Shown here: piece after piece, positions 1 through 10,390 of the stretch
Layout of the letters: each line of letters begins with the position of its first letter
Numbering within the stretch: position 1 is the stretch's first letter
Assembly (NCBI GenBank): GCA_902546095.1
Contig: CACCIQ010000006.1
Coordinates: 1-52,065, forward strand
Length of the DNA stretch: 52,065 bases
Reading direction: 5' to 3'
Source: an uncultured Bacteroidota bacterium
GTDB lineage: Bacteria > Bacteroidota > Bacteroidia > Flavobacteriales > Flavobacteriaceae
Made by a program: the position numbers and the translations under genes
Notes under the pieces: model-generated
Told to the model about the DNA's origin: nothing
Seen by the model: only the letters and a program-made list of their open reading frames with translations
Databases searched by the model: none

Positions 1-474
1 AACCTTGTTAGCATCTCTTAATTTAAAAAGTGCATCAAATGTCGCCTTAACAACATTGTGAGGATTTGAAGAGCCTTGAGATTTTGAAAGAACATCTTGC
101 ACACCAACAGACTCTAAGACAGCTCGTACAGCACCTCCTGCAATAACTCCTGTACCTTGGGATGCTGGTTGAATATAAACCCTGGCTCCACCATGTTTAC
201 CTTTTTGTTCATGTGGTATTGTTGAATTAAAAAGTGGAATTTTTACAAGGTTCTTTTTTGCATCTTCAACAGCTTTTGAAATAGCTATTGATACCTCTTT
301 TGCTTTTCCTAGACCATGTCCAACTACACCCTCCTCATTCCCAACAACAACAATAGCAGAAAAACCAAAAGCACGCCCACCTTTTGTGACTTTAGTAACC
401 CTTTGTATACTTACTAAACGATCTTTAAGATCTAATCCTCCGGGTTTTACAAATGACATATTCTTTTTTTTCAT
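1..474 (-). CDS. rpsE: 30S ribosomal protein S5 (3' end cut by window edge)
   Basis: S5 of the small ribosomal subunit, which helps decoding accuracy and helicase action at the mRNA entry site. I translated it by hand: it reads [13 protein letters not shown], then the S5 hallmark [14 protein letters not shown], then [10 protein letters not shown] and a C-terminal [17 protein letters not shown] stretch. 158 codons are present and the frame is still open at base 1, so roughly the last 10-20 residues lie outside. I chose the ATG at 474 (4 bp after the rplR stop) over the ATG at 459 because S5 proteins carry a short extension before the VKPGG segment. It is the most distal gene of the operon seen here. 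Confidence 0.95.
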   Translation of the reverse strand, partial: MKKKNMSFVKPGGLDLKDRLVSIQRVTKVTKGGRAFGFSAIVVVGNEEGVVGHGLGKAKEVSIAISKAVEDAKKNLVKIPLFNSTIPHEQKGKHGGARVYIQPASQGTGVIAGGAVRAVLESVGVQDVLSKSQGSSNPHNVVKATFDALFKLRDANKV

Positions 475-478
475 AACT

Positions 479-835
479 CTAAAAATTTAATCCAGCTTCT
501 CTCGCACCCTCAGCAAGTGACTTAACTCTTCCGTGATATAAATATCCATTTCTGTCAAAGGAAACTTCTTTAATACCGGCTTTAATAGCTTTTTTACCAA
601 TTGAATCACCAACAATCTTTGAAACTTCAATTTTATCTGTTGTTTTAAGTTTAAGGTCCTTGTCCTTAGATGATGCAGCAACAATTGTTTTTGAATTTGT
701 ATCATCAATTAATTGAGCATAGATTTCTTTGTTACTTCTGTAAACAGTTAACCTAGGTTTAATAGAAGAGCCAAAGACAACTTTTCTTATTCTCTTTTTA
801 ATTTTAATTCTTTTTAATGCCGTTTTATTACTCAT
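479..835 (-). CDS. rplR: 50S ribosomal protein L18
   Basis: L18 binds 5S rRNA with L5 and forms part of the central protuberance of the large subunit. The 118-residue product has the usual length, a basic N-terminus (residues 1-28), the core [18 protein letters not shown], and the typical C-terminal end [19 protein letters not shown]. It sits between rplF (9 bp gap) and rpsE (4 bp gap) in canonical spc-operon order. The stop is TAG. Confidence 0.98.
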   Translation of the reverse strand: MSNKTALKRIKIKKRIRKVVFGSSIKPRLTVYRSNKEIYAQLIDDTNSKTIVAASSKDKDLKLKTTDKIEVSKIVGDSIGKKAIKAGIKEVSFDRNGYLYHGRVKSLAEGAREAGLNF

Positions 836-844
836 CTTTTTAAT

Positions 845-1387
845 TTATGCTGATTTTCCAGCTTTACGTCTTATTTGTTCACCTACGTACTTAACTCCTT
901 TACCTTTGTAAGGCTCAGGTTTCCTAAATGATCTAATTTTTGCTGCAACCATACCAACCAATTGTTTATCAAAAGAACTAAGTTTTATAATTGGGTTTGC
1001 ACCTTTTTCATTAATAGTTTCAACTTTTATTTCTGACGCTAATTCTAAAACAATATTATGGGAAAACCCAAGGGCTATTTCTAATTTTTGTCCGGAATTG
1101 CTAGCTCTATATCCAACACCTACTAACTCAAGCTCGACAGTGAAACCTTCGCTAACTCCTTTTACCATATTAGCAAAAAGAGATCTATACAAGCCATGTT
1201 TTGATTTGTGCTCATTGTTATCCTTATCTCTAGAAACAATAATTTCATTTTCTTTTTGCTCAACAGAAACACAATCATAACTCTGATTTAAAGTACCAAG
1301 CTTACCTGAAACTATAACCTCATTAGGACTAATTTGAATATTAACTCCCTCTGGTATTAAAATCGGACTATTACCTATTCTAGACAT
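845..1387 (-). CDS. rplF: 50S ribosomal protein L6
   Basis: L6 lies near the sarcin-ricin loop of 23S rRNA and supports translation factor binding. The product is 180 residues, the family's usual size, and starts MSRIGNSPI as most L6 proteins do. It shows two L6 repeats, with the second ending in the characteristic FRKPEPYKGKGVKYVGE segment near the C-terminus. It follows rpsH by 6 bp in the minus-strand operon. Confidence 0.98.
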   Translation of the reverse strand: MSRIGNSPILIPEGVNIQISPNEVIVSGKLGTLNQSYDCVSVEQKENEIIVSRDKDNNEHKSKHGLYRSLFANMVKGVSEGFTVELELVGVGYRASNSGQKLEIALGFSHNIVLELASEIKVETINEKGANPIIKLSSFDKQLVGMVAAKIRSFRKPEPYKGKGVKYVGEQIRRKAGKSA

Positions 1388-1393
1388 AACTTT

Positions 1394-1792
1394 CTAATAA
1401 ACACTACAAATTATTTCACCACCAAGATTTTCACGCTTTGCTTTTTTACCTGTCATCAAACCTTTTGATGTAGATACTATATTAATACCTAATCCATTCA
1501 AAACTCTTGGAATATTTTGACTGCCCGAATACTTTCTTAAACCAGGTTTACTAACTCTCAGCAATTTTTTTATAACAGGCTCATTAGTTAATTTATCATA
1601 TTTAAGAGCAATTTTAATTTTACCTTGGAGGTTATCTTCAATAATTTTATAATTGAGGATAAAACCTTGATCTAATAAAATCTTGGTAATTTCATGTTTT
1701 AACTTCGAGCTAGGAATCTCTACAGTCTTCAATCCTGCCTGATTGGCATTCCTAATTCTAGTTAAATAATCTGCTACTGGATCTGTATTCAT
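1394..1792 (-). CDS. rpsH: 30S ribosomal protein S8
   Basis: S8 is a primary 16S rRNA binder that organises the central domain; in E. coli it also represses its own operon. The 132-residue product begins MNTDPVADYLTRIRNA and carries the C-terminal signature GLGINIVSTSKGLMTGKKA near residue 105, followed by GGEIICSVY. It sits between rpsN and rplF as expected. No operator-like mRNA structure was looked for in detail. Confidence 0.98.
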   Translation of the reverse strand: MNTDPVADYLTRIRNANQAGLKTVEIPSSKLKHEITKILLDQGFILNYKIIEDNLQGKIKIALKYDKLTNEPVIKKLLRVSKPGLRKYSGSQNIPRVLNGLGINIVSTSKGLMTGKKAKRENLGGEIICSVY

Positions 1793-1804
1793 ATTAATAT
1801 AATT

Positions 1805-2074
1805 TTACCAACTTGCTTTTCTAACACCTGGGATTAAACCTTTGTTTGCCATTTCTCTAAACATCACTCGTGAGATTCCAAACTGTCTCATGTAACCTTT
1901 TGGTCTACCAGTAATTTTACAACGATTATGTGCTCTGACAGGAGATGAATTTTTTGGAAGATTTTGTAATCCAATGTAATCCCCAGCAGCTTTTAATGCT
2001 TTTCTTTTCTCAGCATATTTTGCACACATTTTTGCTCTTTTAACTTCACGAGCTTTCATTGATTCTTTTGCCAT
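1805..2074 (-). CDS. rpsN: 30S ribosomal protein S14 (long, zinc-free form)
   Basis: S14 assembles late into the small subunit head. The product is 89 residues, the long form. Only two isolated cysteines are visible (C17 and C52) and there is no CxxC pair, so this is the zinc-independent (C-minus) type. The signature [19 protein letters not shown] leads into the conserved C-terminus PGVRKASW. It lies between rplE (3 bp) and rpsH (12 bp). Confidence 0.98.
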   Translation of the reverse strand: MAKESMKAREVKRAKMCAKYAEKRKALKAAGDYIGLQNLPKNSSPVRAHNRCKITGRPKGYMRQFGISRVMFREMANKGLIPGVRKASW

Positions 2075-2077
2075 ATA

Positions 2078-2629
2078 TTAACTTTTTTTAAAGGGTAATC
2101 CTAATTCTTTTAATAAACTTTTTGCTAAACTATCATCATTTGTAGATGTGACAAAAGTGATATCCATGCCTGAAATATTATTAATTTTATCAATATCAAT
2201 CTCAGGAAAAATAATTTGCTCTGTTATACCTAATGTATAATTACCTCTTCCGTCAAATCCTGAATTTTTAACTCCTTGAAATTCTCTTACCCTTGGTAAT
2301 GCGGCAGTAATTAATCTATCAAAAAACTCATACATTATGTTTCCTCTCAGTGTAACTTTAGCTCCAATTGGCATACCTTTTCTTAGCTTGAAAGATGCAA
2401 CATCTTTTTTAGATTTAGTAGCAATTGCTTTCTGACCTGAAATAGATGTTAGTTCTTCAACAGCATGTTCGATTAATTTTTTATCAGCTACAGCAACACC
2501 AACTCCTTTACTAATCACTATTTTTTGAAGTTTTGGTACTTGCATAACATTAGAAAGTCCATGAGAATCCATTATAGCTTTAGTGGCATTCTCTTTATAA
2601 TCTTTCTTAAGTCTAGGTATATACGACAT
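2078..2629 (-). CDS. rplE: 50S ribosomal protein L5
   Basis: L5 binds 5S rRNA and contacts the P-site tRNA from the central protuberance. The 183-residue protein has the expected length and family blocks: [32 protein letters not shown] and [12 protein letters not shown]. It follows rplX with only a 2-bp spacer between the TAG and the ATG. Confidence 0.98.
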   Translation of the reverse strand: MSYIPRLKKDYKENATKAIMDSHGLSNVMQVPKLQKIVISKGVGVAVADKKLIEHAVEELTSISGQKAIATKSKKDVASFKLRKGMPIGAKVTLRGNIMYEFFDRLITAALPRVREFQGVKNSGFDGRGNYTLGITEQIIFPEIDIDKINNISGMDITFVTSTNDDSLAKSLLKELGLPFKKS

Positions 2630-2631
2630 AG

Positions 2632-2934
2632 CTAAATTAATTCTTTAGTTTTGGTTGAAATTCTAACTTTCTTTCCATCTTCAATTTTATATCCTGTACG
2701 AGTAGCATCACCATCTTTTGTCACATGAGATATATTTGAAATGTGAATTGGAGATTCTTTTTCAACAATACCGCCTTTGGGATTATTTGCATTTGGTTTA
2801 TTATGTTTTTTAACCATATTAATACCTTCAACAAGTGCTTTATTTTTAGATTTGAAAATCTTAATAATCTTGCCAGAGGATCCCTTCTGATCACCGGCTA
2901 TCACTTTAACATTATCTCCAACTTTATACTTCAT
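2632..2934 (-). CDS. rplX: 50S ribosomal protein L24
   Basis: L24 is an assembly-initiating protein near the peptide exit tunnel. The 100-residue product has an N-terminal KOW motif ([16 protein letters not shown], about residues 11-26), then [12 protein letters not shown] and a [14 protein letters not shown] block, all typical of bacterial L24. It lies between rplN and rplE with 2-bp spacers on both sides. Confidence 0.98.
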   Translation of the reverse strand: MKYKVGDNVKVIAGDQKGSSGKIIKIFKSKNKALVEGINMVKKHNKPNANNPKGGIVEKESPIHISNISHVTKDGDATRTGYKIEDGKKVRISTKTKELI

Positions 2935-2936
2935 AA

Positions 2937-3305
2937 TTATAAAACTTCAGGCGCTAATGACACAATTTTCATAAAATTTTTATCTCTAAGCTCTCTAGCT
3001 ACAGGACCAAAAACACGAGTTCCTCTCATTTCACCAGCAGCATCTAATAAAACACAGGCATTGTCATCAAATCTAATATAAGATCCATCTTTTCTTCTAA
3101 CTTCTTTTTGAGCTCTTACAACAACTGCGGTAGAAACCTGTCCTTTTTTGACAGTTCCATTTGGCGTAGCTTGTTTAATTGTAACTACAATTTTATCGCC
3201 AAGTGAAGCATATCTTCTTTTGGTACCGCCTAAAACTCTAATTGTAAGAACCTCTTTAGCACCTGTGTTGTCCGCAACTAATAATCTACTCTCTTGTTGT
3301 AACAT
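2937..3305 (-). CDS. rplN: 50S ribosomal protein L14
   Basis: L14 lies on the subunit interface and forms bridges to 16S rRNA. The 122-residue product is standard length, starts [19 protein letters not shown], and contains [18 protein letters not shown] and [15 protein letters not shown], the best conserved L14 blocks. It is translationally adjacent to rpsQ and rplX (2-bp spacers). Confidence 0.99.
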   Translation of the reverse strand: MLQQESRLLVADNTGAKEVLTIRVLGGTKRRYASLGDKIVVTIKQATPNGTVKKGQVSTAVVVRAQKEVRRKDGSYIRFDDNACVLLDAAGEMRGTRVFGPVARELRDKNFMKIVSLAPEVL

Positions 3306-3307
3306 AT

Positions 3308-3565
3308 TTATTTAGCTTTTTCAATAATTTCAACCAATCTCCATCTTTTACTTTTACTTATTGGTTTTGTTTCCATAATCTTTACTACATCACCTTCAGA
3401 ACATTCATTATTCTCATCATGAACTTGATACTTTTTCGTTTTTAAAACAAATTTCCCATACATAGGATGCTTTACTTTACCAACTTCAGAAACAACAATA
3501 GATTTTTGCATCTTATTACTTGTAACAACTCCAATTCTTTCTTTCCTAAGGTTTCTTTTGTCCAT
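3308..3565 (-). CDS. rpsQ: 30S ribosomal protein S17
   Basis: S17 is a primary 16S rRNA binder with an OB fold. The 85-residue protein shows the family pattern [16 protein letters not shown] near the N-terminus, [19 protein letters not shown] in the middle and the [11 protein letters not shown] end. It sits in canonical position between rpmC and rplN. Confidence 0.98.
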   Translation of the reverse strand: MDKRNLRKERIGVVTSNKMQKSIVVSEVGKVKHPMYGKFVLKTKKYQVHDENNECSEGDVVKIMETKPISKSKRWRLVEIIEKAK

Positions 3566-3567
3566 TT

Positions 3568-3759
3568 CTATTTATTATTTCTTTTAACGAATTCAGTTTT
3601 TAATCTTGCGATAGCTCTTCTTATATTTCTAATTTGAAGAGGGTTCTCCACGGGCGAAACAACATGAGTTAGCTTGAGATCATGCAAGTTCTTTTGAAAA
3701 GCATCTAGCTTATCCTTTAATTCATCATCTGTTAATATTACAATCTCTTTTTGTTTCAT
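3568..3759 (-). CDS. rpmC: 50S ribosomal protein L29
   Basis: L29 is a small two-helix protein at the exit tunnel rim, close to the docking site for trigger factor and SRP. The 63-residue product has the L29 layout: an N-terminal helix starting around [17 protein letters not shown] and the signature [18 protein letters not shown] at the end. It lies between rplP (5 bp gap) and rpsQ (2 bp gap, TAG stop). Confidence 0.97.
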   Translation of the reverse strand: MKQKEIVILTDDELKDKLDAFQKNLHDLKLTHVVSPVENPLQIRNIRRAIARLKTEFVKRNNK

Positions 3760-3764
3760 ATTAT

Positions 3765-4187
3765 CTACACTAATTCATAATCATTTGCAGTTACAAACTT
3801 TGTTTTGACTGGGAGCTTTTGTGCGGCAAGTCGTAAAGCTTCTTTTGCAATATCTATACTAACACCAGCTACTTCAAACATTATTCTTCCTGGTTTTACA
3901 ACAGCAACAAAATACTCTGGTGCTCCTTTTCCTTTACCCATTCTCACCTCCAAAGGTTTTTTTGTAATTGGTTTATCAGGGAAAATCTTAATCCACAATT
4001 GCCCCTCTCTTTTCATATACCTTGTTGCTGCTATTCTGGCAGCCTCAATTTGCCTTGAGGTGATAAATTTTGATTCTAAAGACTTGATTCCAAACATTCC
4101 ATTAGATAATCTATGACCTCTTTGTGAAAGACCTTTCATTCGGCCTTTTTGCATTTTTCTATATTTTTGCCTTTTAGGTGATAACAT
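3765..4187 (-). CDS. rplP: 50S ribosomal protein L16
   Basis: L16 helps place A-site tRNA and completes the peptidyl transferase centre late in assembly. The 140-residue product starts [19 protein letters not shown] and contains [21 protein letters not shown]; the Arg before MGKGKG corresponds to the position hydroxylated in E. coli L16, which is known only for that family and not visible here. It follows rpsC by 2 bp. Confidence 0.99.
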   Translation of the reverse strand: MLSPKRQKYRKMQKGRMKGLSQRGHRLSNGMFGIKSLESKFITSRQIEAARIAATRYMKREGQLWIKIFPDKPITKKPLEVRMGKGKGAPEYFVAVVKPGRIMFEVAGVSIDIAKEALRLAAQKLPVKTKFVTANDYELV

Positions 4188-4189
4188 AT

Positions 4190-4888
4190 TTATCTTCTTC
4201 TTTGTTTATTCTTCTTTTTATTAGATACAAGGCTCAAACCAACCAAAGGTGATAATTCTCTTTTACCATAGACTTCACCTTTCATAATCCATACTTTTAC
4301 TCCAATTCTTCCATAAGTTGTGTGTGCTTCTACTAAAGCATAATCTATGTCAGCTCTAAATGTTGAAAGTGGAATTCTACCTTCTTTGTAAGATTCACTT
4401 CTTGCCATTTCTGCACCATTAAGTCTTCCTGAAATTTGAACTTTAATTCCTTCAGCATTCATTCTCATTGTAGCTGCAATAGCCATTTTAATTGCCCTTC
4501 TGTAAGATATTCTATTCTCAATTTGACGAGCAATGGATGAAGCAACAAGCTGAGCTTCCAGTTCAGGTCTTTTAATTTCAACAATATTTAGTTGAATATC
4601 TTTCCCAGATATTTTCTTCAATTCTTCCTTGAGTTTATCAACTTCTTGACCAGCTTTACCAATAATTATTCCTGGCCTAGCAGTTGTGATTGTTATAGTT
4701 ACAAGTTTTAATGTCCTTTCAATAATAACTCTTGAAACACTAGCTTTTGACAAACGTGTGAAAATATATTTTCTAATTTTATCATCTTCAGCAATCATAT
4801 TACCAAAGCTTTTACCACCATACCAGTTAGATTCCCAACCTCTGATAATTCCTAGTCTATTTCCAATTGGATTAGTTTTTTGTCCCAT
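4190..4888 (-). CDS. rpsC: 30S ribosomal protein S3
   Basis: S3 forms the mRNA entry channel with S4 and S5. The product is 232 residues, starts [20 protein letters not shown], has a KH domain with the motif [16 protein letters not shown] (about residues 72-87) and the C-terminal domain block [21 protein letters not shown]. It ends in a basic tail (KKKNKQRRR). The spacers to rplV and rplP are 2 bp. Confidence 0.99.
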   Translation of the reverse strand: MGQKTNPIGNRLGIIRGWESNWYGGKSFGNMIAEDDKIRKYIFTRLSKASVSRVIIERTLKLVTITITTARPGIIIGKAGQEVDKLKEELKKISGKDIQLNIVEIKRPELEAQLVASSIARQIENRISYRRAIKMAIAATMRMNAEGIKVQISGRLNGAEMARSESYKEGRIPLSTFRADIDYALVEAHTTYGRIGVKVWIMKGEVYGKRELSPLVGLSLVSNKKKNKQRRR

Positions 4889-4890
4889 AG

Positions 4891-5298
4891 TTATTCTTGA
4901 GTTTGATTTAAATTATCTAAAACTAAAGTTACGTGATTTGATCTCTTCCTAATTCTATGTGCTCTTCCTTGAGGAGCTGGTCTTAGTCTTTTTAACATTC
5001 CCGCGCTATCAACTTTAATCTCTTTAATATATAAGTTCTCTTTTTCAATATCAGAGTCAGGATTTTTTTGTTGCCAATTATTGATCGCCGATAAAAGGAG
5101 TTTTTCAAGTCTCAAGGAAGGCTGTTTTTGACTAAACTTTAAAATTGATAAAGCTTTATCAACTTTTTTACCTCGAACTTGATCAGCGACTAATCGCATT
5201 TTTCTTGGCGATGTAGGACAATTATTAAGTTTAGCAAAAACCTTGTTCTTATTAAGTTCCTTTAATTCAGAAGCTTTATTTCTTTTTCTTGAACCCAT
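4891..5298 (-). CDS. rplV: 50S ribosomal protein L22
   Basis: L22 lines the exit tunnel and contacts all domains of 23S rRNA. The product is 135 residues; a charged N-terminal stretch of about 20 residues ([15 protein letters not shown]) precedes the L22 core beginning [22 protein letters not shown]. The C-terminal hairpin block [17 protein letters not shown] is intact. The start fits the 2-bp spacer after rpsS. Confidence 0.97.
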   Translation of the reverse strand: MGSRKRNKASELKELNKNKVFAKLNNCPTSPRKMRLVADQVRGKKVDKALSILKFSQKQPSLRLEKLLLSAINNWQQKNPDSDIEKENLYIKEIKVDSAGMLKRLRPAPQGRAHRIRKRSNHVTLVLDNLNQTQE

Positions 5299-5300
5299 AT

Positions 5301-5573
5301 TTACTTACCTTTTTTTCCACCAGCATGACCTCTAAACGATCTTGTTGGGGAAAACTCACCCAGTTTATGACCAACCATATTTTCTGTAATATACACAGGG
5401 ACAAATTGTCTACCGTTATATACTGCAATCGTTTGACCAACAAAATCAGGAATTATCATAGAAGCTCTCGACCAAGTCTTTATAACATTCTTTTTGTTTG
5501 AATCGAGATTAGCTTGAACTTTCTTCAATAAACTTTTATGAACAAACGGTCCTTTTTTTAATGATCTTGGCAT
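5301..5573 (-). CDS. rpsS: 30S ribosomal protein S19
   Basis: S19 sits in the head of the small subunit and contacts the A-site tRNA region with S13. The 90-residue product begins [19 protein letters not shown] and shows [19 protein letters not shown], the family signature. The stop of rplB and the ATG of this gene are separated by two bases (TAATTATG). Confidence 0.99.
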   Translation of the reverse strand: MPRSLKKGPFVHKSLLKKVQANLDSNKKNVIKTWSRASMIIPDFVGQTIAVYNGRQFVPVYITENMVGHKLGEFSPTRSFRGHAGGKKGK

Positions 5574-5575
5574 AA

Positions 5576-6397
5576 TTATTTTCTTTTTTCAATAATAAAT
5601 TTGTTGCTAAATTTCTTCTTATTCCTAGTTCTGTAACCTTTTGCAGGAATACCCTTTTTGGATCTTGGATGTCCACCTGATGCACGCCCTTCGCCACCTC
5701 CCATTGGGTGATCAACAGGATTCATCACAACTGCTCTAGTTCTTGGCCTTCTTCCAAGCCATCTAGTTCTACCTGCTTTTCCAGAAACTACTAATTGATG
5801 ATCAGAATTAGAAACAGTACCAATTACAGCGTAACAGTTAACTAAAATTAATCTAGTTTCTCCAGACGGAAGCTTGATTGTAGCAAACTTGCCGTCCCTT
5901 GCCATTAATTGACCATAAGACCCTGCACTTCTAGCTAATACAGCTCCTTTTCCAGGTGTCATCTCGATACAACAAATAGTTGTACCAAGTGGAATTGCTG
6001 ATAATGGCATGCAGTTACCAATTTGAGGAGAAGCATTTTCTCCAGACATCAGTTTCTGGCCAACTTTTAAACCCTTTGGTGCAACAATATATTTTTTTTC
6101 ACCGTCTTCGAATTTTATAAGAGCAATAAATGCTGTTCTGTTAGGATCATATTCAATGCTTAATACTTCAGCATATTCATCTGTCCTATCTCTCTTAAAA
6201 TCTATCAACCTATATTTCTTTTTATGACCACCACCTCTATACTTCATAGTCATTTTTCCCTGACTATTTCTTCCACCAGTTTTCTTAAATGGAACCAACA
6301 AGGATTTTTCAGGCTTGTCAGTAGTAATAGCATCGAATCCATTTACTGTTCTTCCTCTTTGTGCAGGTGTTATTGGTTTTAAAGATTTTATTGGCAT
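5576..6397 (-). CDS. rplB: 50S ribosomal protein L2
   Basis: L2 is a large, highly conserved protein needed for subunit joining and peptidyl transferase activity. The 273-residue product has the full length and the signature block [21 protein letters not shown] near residues 225-245, which contains the histidine considered functionally important in E. coli L2. It lies between rplW and rpsS as in all bacteria. Confidence 0.99.
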   Translation of the reverse strand: MPIKSLKPITPAQRGRTVNGFDAITTDKPEKSLLVPFKKTGGRNSQGKMTMKYRGGGHKKKYRLIDFKRDRTDEYAEVLSIEYDPNRTAFIALIKFEDGEKKYIVAPKGLKVGQKLMSGENASPQIGNCMPLSAIPLGTTICCIEMTPGKGAVLARSAGSYGQLMARDGKFATIKLPSGETRLILVNCYAVIGTVSNSDHQLVVSGKAGRTRWLGRRPRTRAVVMNPVDHPMGGGEGRASGGHPRSKKGIPAKGYRTRNKKKFSNKFIIEKRK

Positions 6398-6408
6398 ATT
6401 GAATAATT

Positions 6409-6699
6409 TTATAAGCTGTTATAGAAATCTATTGAATCTCCGTCACTTAATTGAACTATAGCTTTTTTAACAATATTTGACTTAGTTTTCTGAATACCCT
6501 TCTTGGTGTATTTAGTACTTCTTTCAGGACCATAAATCTGAGTCCTTACTTTCTCAACAGTAACATTATATTTTTCTTGAACTGCTTTTTTAATTTGAAT
6601 CTTATTTACAGCTTTATTAACTTCAAATGTGTATCGATTCCTCAATTCACTATCATTTGTAGCTTTTTCTGTAATTATAGGTTTTAATATTATTTCCAT
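6409..6699 (-). CDS. rplW: 50S ribosomal protein L23
   Basis: L23 is at the exit tunnel and docks trigger factor and SRP. I place the start at the ATG at 6699, giving [16 protein letters not shown] and a 96-residue protein of usual length; an in-frame ATG at 6723 would overlap rplD by 20 bp and add a non-conserved octapeptide. The core has [19 protein letters not shown] and the tail ends [15 protein letters not shown]. The gap to the rplD stop is 4 bp. Confidence 0.96.
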   Translation of the reverse strand: MEIILKPIITEKATNDSELRNRYTFEVNKAVNKIQIKKAVQEKYNVTVEKVRTQIYGPERSTKYTKKGIQKTKSNIVKKAIVQLSDGDSIDFYNSL

Positions 6700-6703
6700 T
6701 TTA

Positions 6704-7330
6704 CTATTGTAAATTAGATTCAATTTTTTCTATCGCTTTCTCTTCAATAACTAAATGCTGAGCATTCATTATTTTATAAGTTGAAATTTCAGAATCAGAA
6801 ACTACCTCTGATTTTTTTAAATTTCTGGCGGACAAATATACATTTTTATTAAGTCCATCAATTACTATTAATGTCTTTTTTGCATCAAGGCCTATTGCAG
6901 AAATAAAATCAACAAAAGATTTAGTTTTTGGTTTTTTAAAGTCAATACTTTCAACAACGGAAATTGATTTAGTTTTTAATTTCATTGAAAGTGCTGATTT
7001 TCTAGCCAATCTTTTAACATTTTTATTTAATTTGATTCCATACTCTCTCGTCCTTGGACCAAAAATAGTTCCACCTCCTCTGAAAAGCGGATTTTTAATA
7101 CTACCTGCCCTAGCTGTTCCTGTTCCTTTTTGTTTTTTTATCTTTCTCGTACTTCCTTTAATTTCAGATCTCTCCTTTGTTTTTGCATTACCTTGACGTT
7201 GATTAGCTAAAAATTGCTTAACATCAAGATAAACAGCATGATCATTAGGATCAATACCAAAGACCTTTTTTGAAAGCTCAACTTCTCTACCAGTGGTTTT
7301 TCCATTTATATTTAAAACAGGTACTTTCAT
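6704..7330 (-). CDS. rplD: 50S ribosomal protein L4
   Basis: L4 reaches into the exit tunnel and in E. coli is the repressor of the S10 operon. The 208-residue product shows the tunnel-loop block KKQKGTGTARAGSIKNPLFRGG (about residues 69-90) and the RKSALSMKLK segment. Its ATG shares one base with the TAA of rplC (TAATG), so translation of the two is probably coupled. Confidence 0.98.
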   Translation of the reverse strand: MKVPVLNINGKTTGREVELSKKVFGIDPNDHAVYLDVKQFLANQRQGNAKTKERSEIKGSTRKIKKQKGTGTARAGSIKNPLFRGGGTIFGPRTREYGIKLNKNVKRLARKSALSMKLKTKSISVVESIDFKKPKTKSFVDFISAIGLDAKKTLIVIDGLNKNVYLSARNLKKSEVVSDSEISTYKIMNAQHLVIEEKAIEKIESNLQ

Positions 7331-7947
7331 TATTTTCTTATAATTACATACGAATTTTTATGACCAGGCACTGCACCTTTCAATACTAAGAGATTTTTTT
7401 CAGGGACAACTTTTAAGACTTTCAAATTTTGAACTGTAACTTTGCTGTTACCTGTTTGTCCTGCCATTCTCATTCCCTTAAATACTCTTGCTGGGTAAGA
7501 AGCAGCACCAATCGATCCTGGTGCTCTCAATCTGTTGTGTTGTCCATGAGTTGATTGTCCAACACCAGCAAATCCATGTCTCTTAACAACACCTTGAAAG
7601 CCTTTACCTTTAGATATTCCAGATACATCAACAAACTCTCCTTCAACAAAATGATTTACATTAACAGTATCTCCAACTTTTAATTCTTCTTCAAAGCCTT
7701 TGAATTCAACAACTTTAGATTTAGGTTCTGTGTTTGCTTTTTTAGCATGACCTTTTTCAGCATTATTTAAACGCGTTTCTTTTTTGTCAAAAAATCCAAG
7801 CTGCACAGAGCTATAACCATCCTTCTCATCATTTTTAAGCTGAGTTACAACACAAGGTCCAGCTTCAATAACTGTACAAGCTAAATTTTTTCCGCCTTCA
7901 TCATAAAGGCTAGTCATACCAATTTTCTTTCCAATTAATCCAGACAT
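7330..7947 (-). CDS. rplC: 50S ribosomal protein L3
   Basis: L3 initiates assembly of the large subunit and reaches the peptidyl transferase centre. The 205-residue product begins [19 protein letters not shown] and carries the signature [24 protein letters not shown], including the MAGQ glutamine that is methylated in E. coli L3. It follows rpsJ by 3 bp and overlaps rplD by one base. Confidence 0.99.
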   Translation of the reverse strand: MSGLIGKKIGMTSLYDEGGKNLACTVIEAGPCVVTQLKNDEKDGYSSVQLGFFDKKETRLNNAEKGHAKKANTEPKSKVVEFKGFEEELKVGDTVNVNHFVEGEFVDVSGISKGKGFQGVVKRHGFAGVGQSTHGQHNRLRAPGSIGAASYPARVFKGMRMAGQTGNSKVTVQNLKVLKVVPEKNLLVLKGAVPGHKNSYVIIRK

Positions 7948-7950
7948 AAT

Positions 7951-8256
7951 TTATACTTTAATTTCAACTTCAACACCACTAGGTAATTCTAGTTTCATCA
8001 GAGCATCAATTGTTTTTGATGATGAACTATATATATCTAATAATCTTTTGTAAGATGATAATTGAAACTGCTCACGAGATTTTTTATTTACATGAGGAGA
8101 TTTTAAAACAGTAAAGATTTTCTTTTTGGTTGGCAAAGGAATAGGACCAGTAACAATTGCGCCAGTAGATTTTACAGTCTTAACAATCTTTTCAGCTGAT
8201 TTATCAACTAGATTAAAGTCATAGGATTTTAGTTTTATTCTAATTTTCTGACTCAT
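7951..8256 (-). CDS. rpsJ: 30S ribosomal protein S10
   Basis: S10 is in the head of the small subunit and, in many bacteria, also acts with NusB in antitermination. The 101-residue protein starts [18 protein letters not shown] and shows [19 protein letters not shown], the S10 signature. It follows fusA after 2 bp (TAATTATG); tuf, which lies between these genes in proteobacteria, is not here. Confidence 0.99.
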   Translation of the reverse strand: MSQKIRIKLKSYDFNLVDKSAEKIVKTVKSTGAIVTGPIPLPTKKKIFTVLKSPHVNKKSREQFQLSSYKRLLDIYSSSSKTIDALMKLELPSGVEVEIKV

Positions 8257-8258
8257 AA

Positions 8259-10388
8259 TTATTCTTGATTAACTCCTTTAATTGATGCTACGACTTCATC
8301 GGAAATATTCTTTGGTGTTTCTGAGTAATGAGAAAACTCCATGGTTGATGTTGCTCTACCAGAACTCAATGTCCTTAGTGAAGTAACATAACCAAACATT
8401 TCTGACAATGGAACAACAGCTTTCACAACTTTTGATCCAGCCCTATCATCCATATTATTAACTTGGCCTCTCCTTCTATTTAAATCACCTACTATATCAC
8501 CCATGTTTTCTTCAGGCGTAAGAACCTCAAGTTTCATCATAGGCTCCATGATTACAGATTTTGCTAATCTTGCAGCCTCTTTAAATCCAAGCTTTGCAGC
8601 TAGTTCAAATGACAATGAATCAGAATCAACTGGGTGGAAAGAGCCATCATTCAGTGAAACCTTAAGCGAATCAATTTCAAATCCAGCTAAAGGACCATTT
8701 TTCATGGCATCTTTAAATCCTTTTTCAACGGATGGTATATATTCTTTGGGAATATTTCCACCTTTAATATTGTTAACAAACTCGAGGCCAACTTTATCCT
8801 CTTCACCAGGTTCCATCTTAAATACGATATCAGCAAACTTACCTCTACCACCAGTCTGTTTTTTGTATACTTCCCTGTGATCTGCAGAGGCGGTTATTGC
8901 TTCTTTGTACTCAACTTGAGGCTGACCTTGATTAACCTCAACCTTAAATTCTCTTTTTAATCTGTCTACAATAATATCCAAATGAAGCTCTCCCATCCCA
9001 GATATAATAGTTTGACCTGAAGCTTCGTCAGTTCTTACTTGGAATGTAGGGTCCTCTTCTGCTAATTTTCCTAGAGCTAAACCTAACTTATCTACATCTG
9101 CCTTAGTTTTTGGTTCAACAGCAATACCTATAACTGGATCTGGGAAGATCATACTTTCAAGAATTATTGGGTGTTTTTCAGAACTCAACGTATCACCAGT
9201 CTTAATATCCTTAAATCCAACCGCAGCTCCAATATCCCCCGCTTCAATAAAGTCGATGGCATTCTGCTTATCGGCATGCATTTGATAAATTCTTGATATC
9301 CTTTCCTTGTTTTCAGATCTATTGTTAAAAACATATGAACCGGCATCAAGTCTTCCAGAATAAACTCTAAAGAAAGCTAGTCTTCCAACATATGGATCAG
9401 TCGCAATCTTAAATGCTAAAGCAGAGAATGGTTCAGTAACAGATGGCTTTCTTGAAATTTCACTTTCGTCATCTGGATCAGTACCAACTATAGCCTCTTT
9501 ATCTTCGGGCGATGGTAAATATCTGCAAACACAATCCAAAAGAAATTGAACACCTTTGTTTTTGAAAGCAGATCCACAAACCATTGGTATTATACTCATG
9601 TCCTGGGCAGCTTTTCTCAAAGCTTCATGAATTTCATCCTCTGTTATCGAATCAGGATTGTCAAAAAACTTCTCCAATAAATTATCATCATATTCAGCTA
9701 CAGCTTCAATTAAATTAGCCCTGTATTTCTCAACTTCATCTTTCATATCATCAGGAATGTCAACTACATCAAAAGTTGAACCTTTATTTTCTTCATGCCA
9801 AATAATCCCTTGATTTTTTACTAAATCAACAACACCTTTGAAGTCTTCTTCATTTCCTATTGGTAAAACAATTGGTACAGCATTAGATTTTAGCATGTCT
9901 TTGATTTGATTACATACTTTCAAGAAATCTGAGCCCTGCCTGTCCATCTTATTCACAAATCCCATCCTTGGAACTTTATAATTGTCAGCCAACCTCCAAT
10001 TTGTTTCTGATTGCGGTTCAACACCATCAACAGCGCTAAATAAAAAAACAAGACCATCAAGAACTCTCAATGATCTGTTAACCTCAACAGTGAAATCAAC
10101 GTGGCCAGGGGTATCGATTATATTGAAGTGGTACGGTTTGGAGGAATCAATTTTCTTACCTTGATCAGTTGGAAAATTCCAGGTACACGTTGTAGCAGCT
10201 GATGTAATAGTAATTCCTCTTTCCTGCTCTTGTTCCATCCAATCCATTGTAGCAGCACCATCATGAACTTCACCTATTTTATGACTTACACCAGTGTAAT
10301 ACAAAATTCTTTCTGTAGTAGTGGTTTTACCTGCATCAATGTGAGCAGCAATTCCAATATTTCTTGTGTATTTTAAATCTCTAGCCAT
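8259..10388 (-). CDS. fusA: Translation elongation factor G
   Basis: EF-G is the GTPase that drives translocation and, with RRF, ribosome recycling. The 709-residue protein has the G1 motif AHIDAGKT (residues 15-22), G3 DTPGHVDF and G4 NKMDRQG, followed by the EF-G domains II-V, including [18 protein letters not shown] in domain III. Length is normal. It sits between rpsG and rpsJ in the usual str arrangement, with 2-bp spacers on both sides. Confidence 0.99.
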   Translation of the reverse strand: MARDLKYTRNIGIAAHIDAGKTTTTERILYYTGVSHKIGEVHDGAATMDWMEQEQERGITITSAATTCTWNFPTDQGKKIDSSKPYHFNIIDTPGHVDFTVEVNRSLRVLDGLVFLFSAVDGVEPQSETNWRLADNYKVPRMGFVNKMDRQGSDFLKVCNQIKDMLKSNAVPIVLPIGNEEDFKGVVDLVKNQGIIWHEENKGSTFDVVDIPDDMKDEVEKYRANLIEAVAEYDDNLLEKFFDNPDSITEDEIHEALRKAAQDMSIIPMVCGSAFKNKGVQFLLDCVCRYLPSPEDKEAIVGTDPDDESEISRKPSVTEPFSALAFKIATDPYVGRLAFFRVYSGRLDAGSYVFNNRSENKERISRIYQMHADKQNAIDFIEAGDIGAAVGFKDIKTGDTLSSEKHPIILESMIFPDPVIGIAVEPKTKADVDKLGLALGKLAEEDPTFQVRTDEASGQTIISGMGELHLDIIVDRLKREFKVEVNQGQPQVEYKEAITASADHREVYKKQTGGRGKFADIVFKMEPGEEDKVGLEFVNNIKGGNIPKEYIPSVEKGFKDAMKNGPLAGFEIDSLKVSLNDGSFHPVDSDSLSFELAAKLGFKEAARLAKSVIMEPMMKLEVLTPEENMGDIVGDLNRRRGQVNNMDDRAGSKVVKAVVPLSEMFGYVTSLRTLSSGRATSTMEFSHYSETPKNISDEVVASIKGVNQE

Positions 10389-10390
10389 GT

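Noticed and set aside
6700-6723. Longer start for rplW
   Set aside because: It would overlap rplD by 20 bp and add residues not found in L23; the ATG at 6699 fits.
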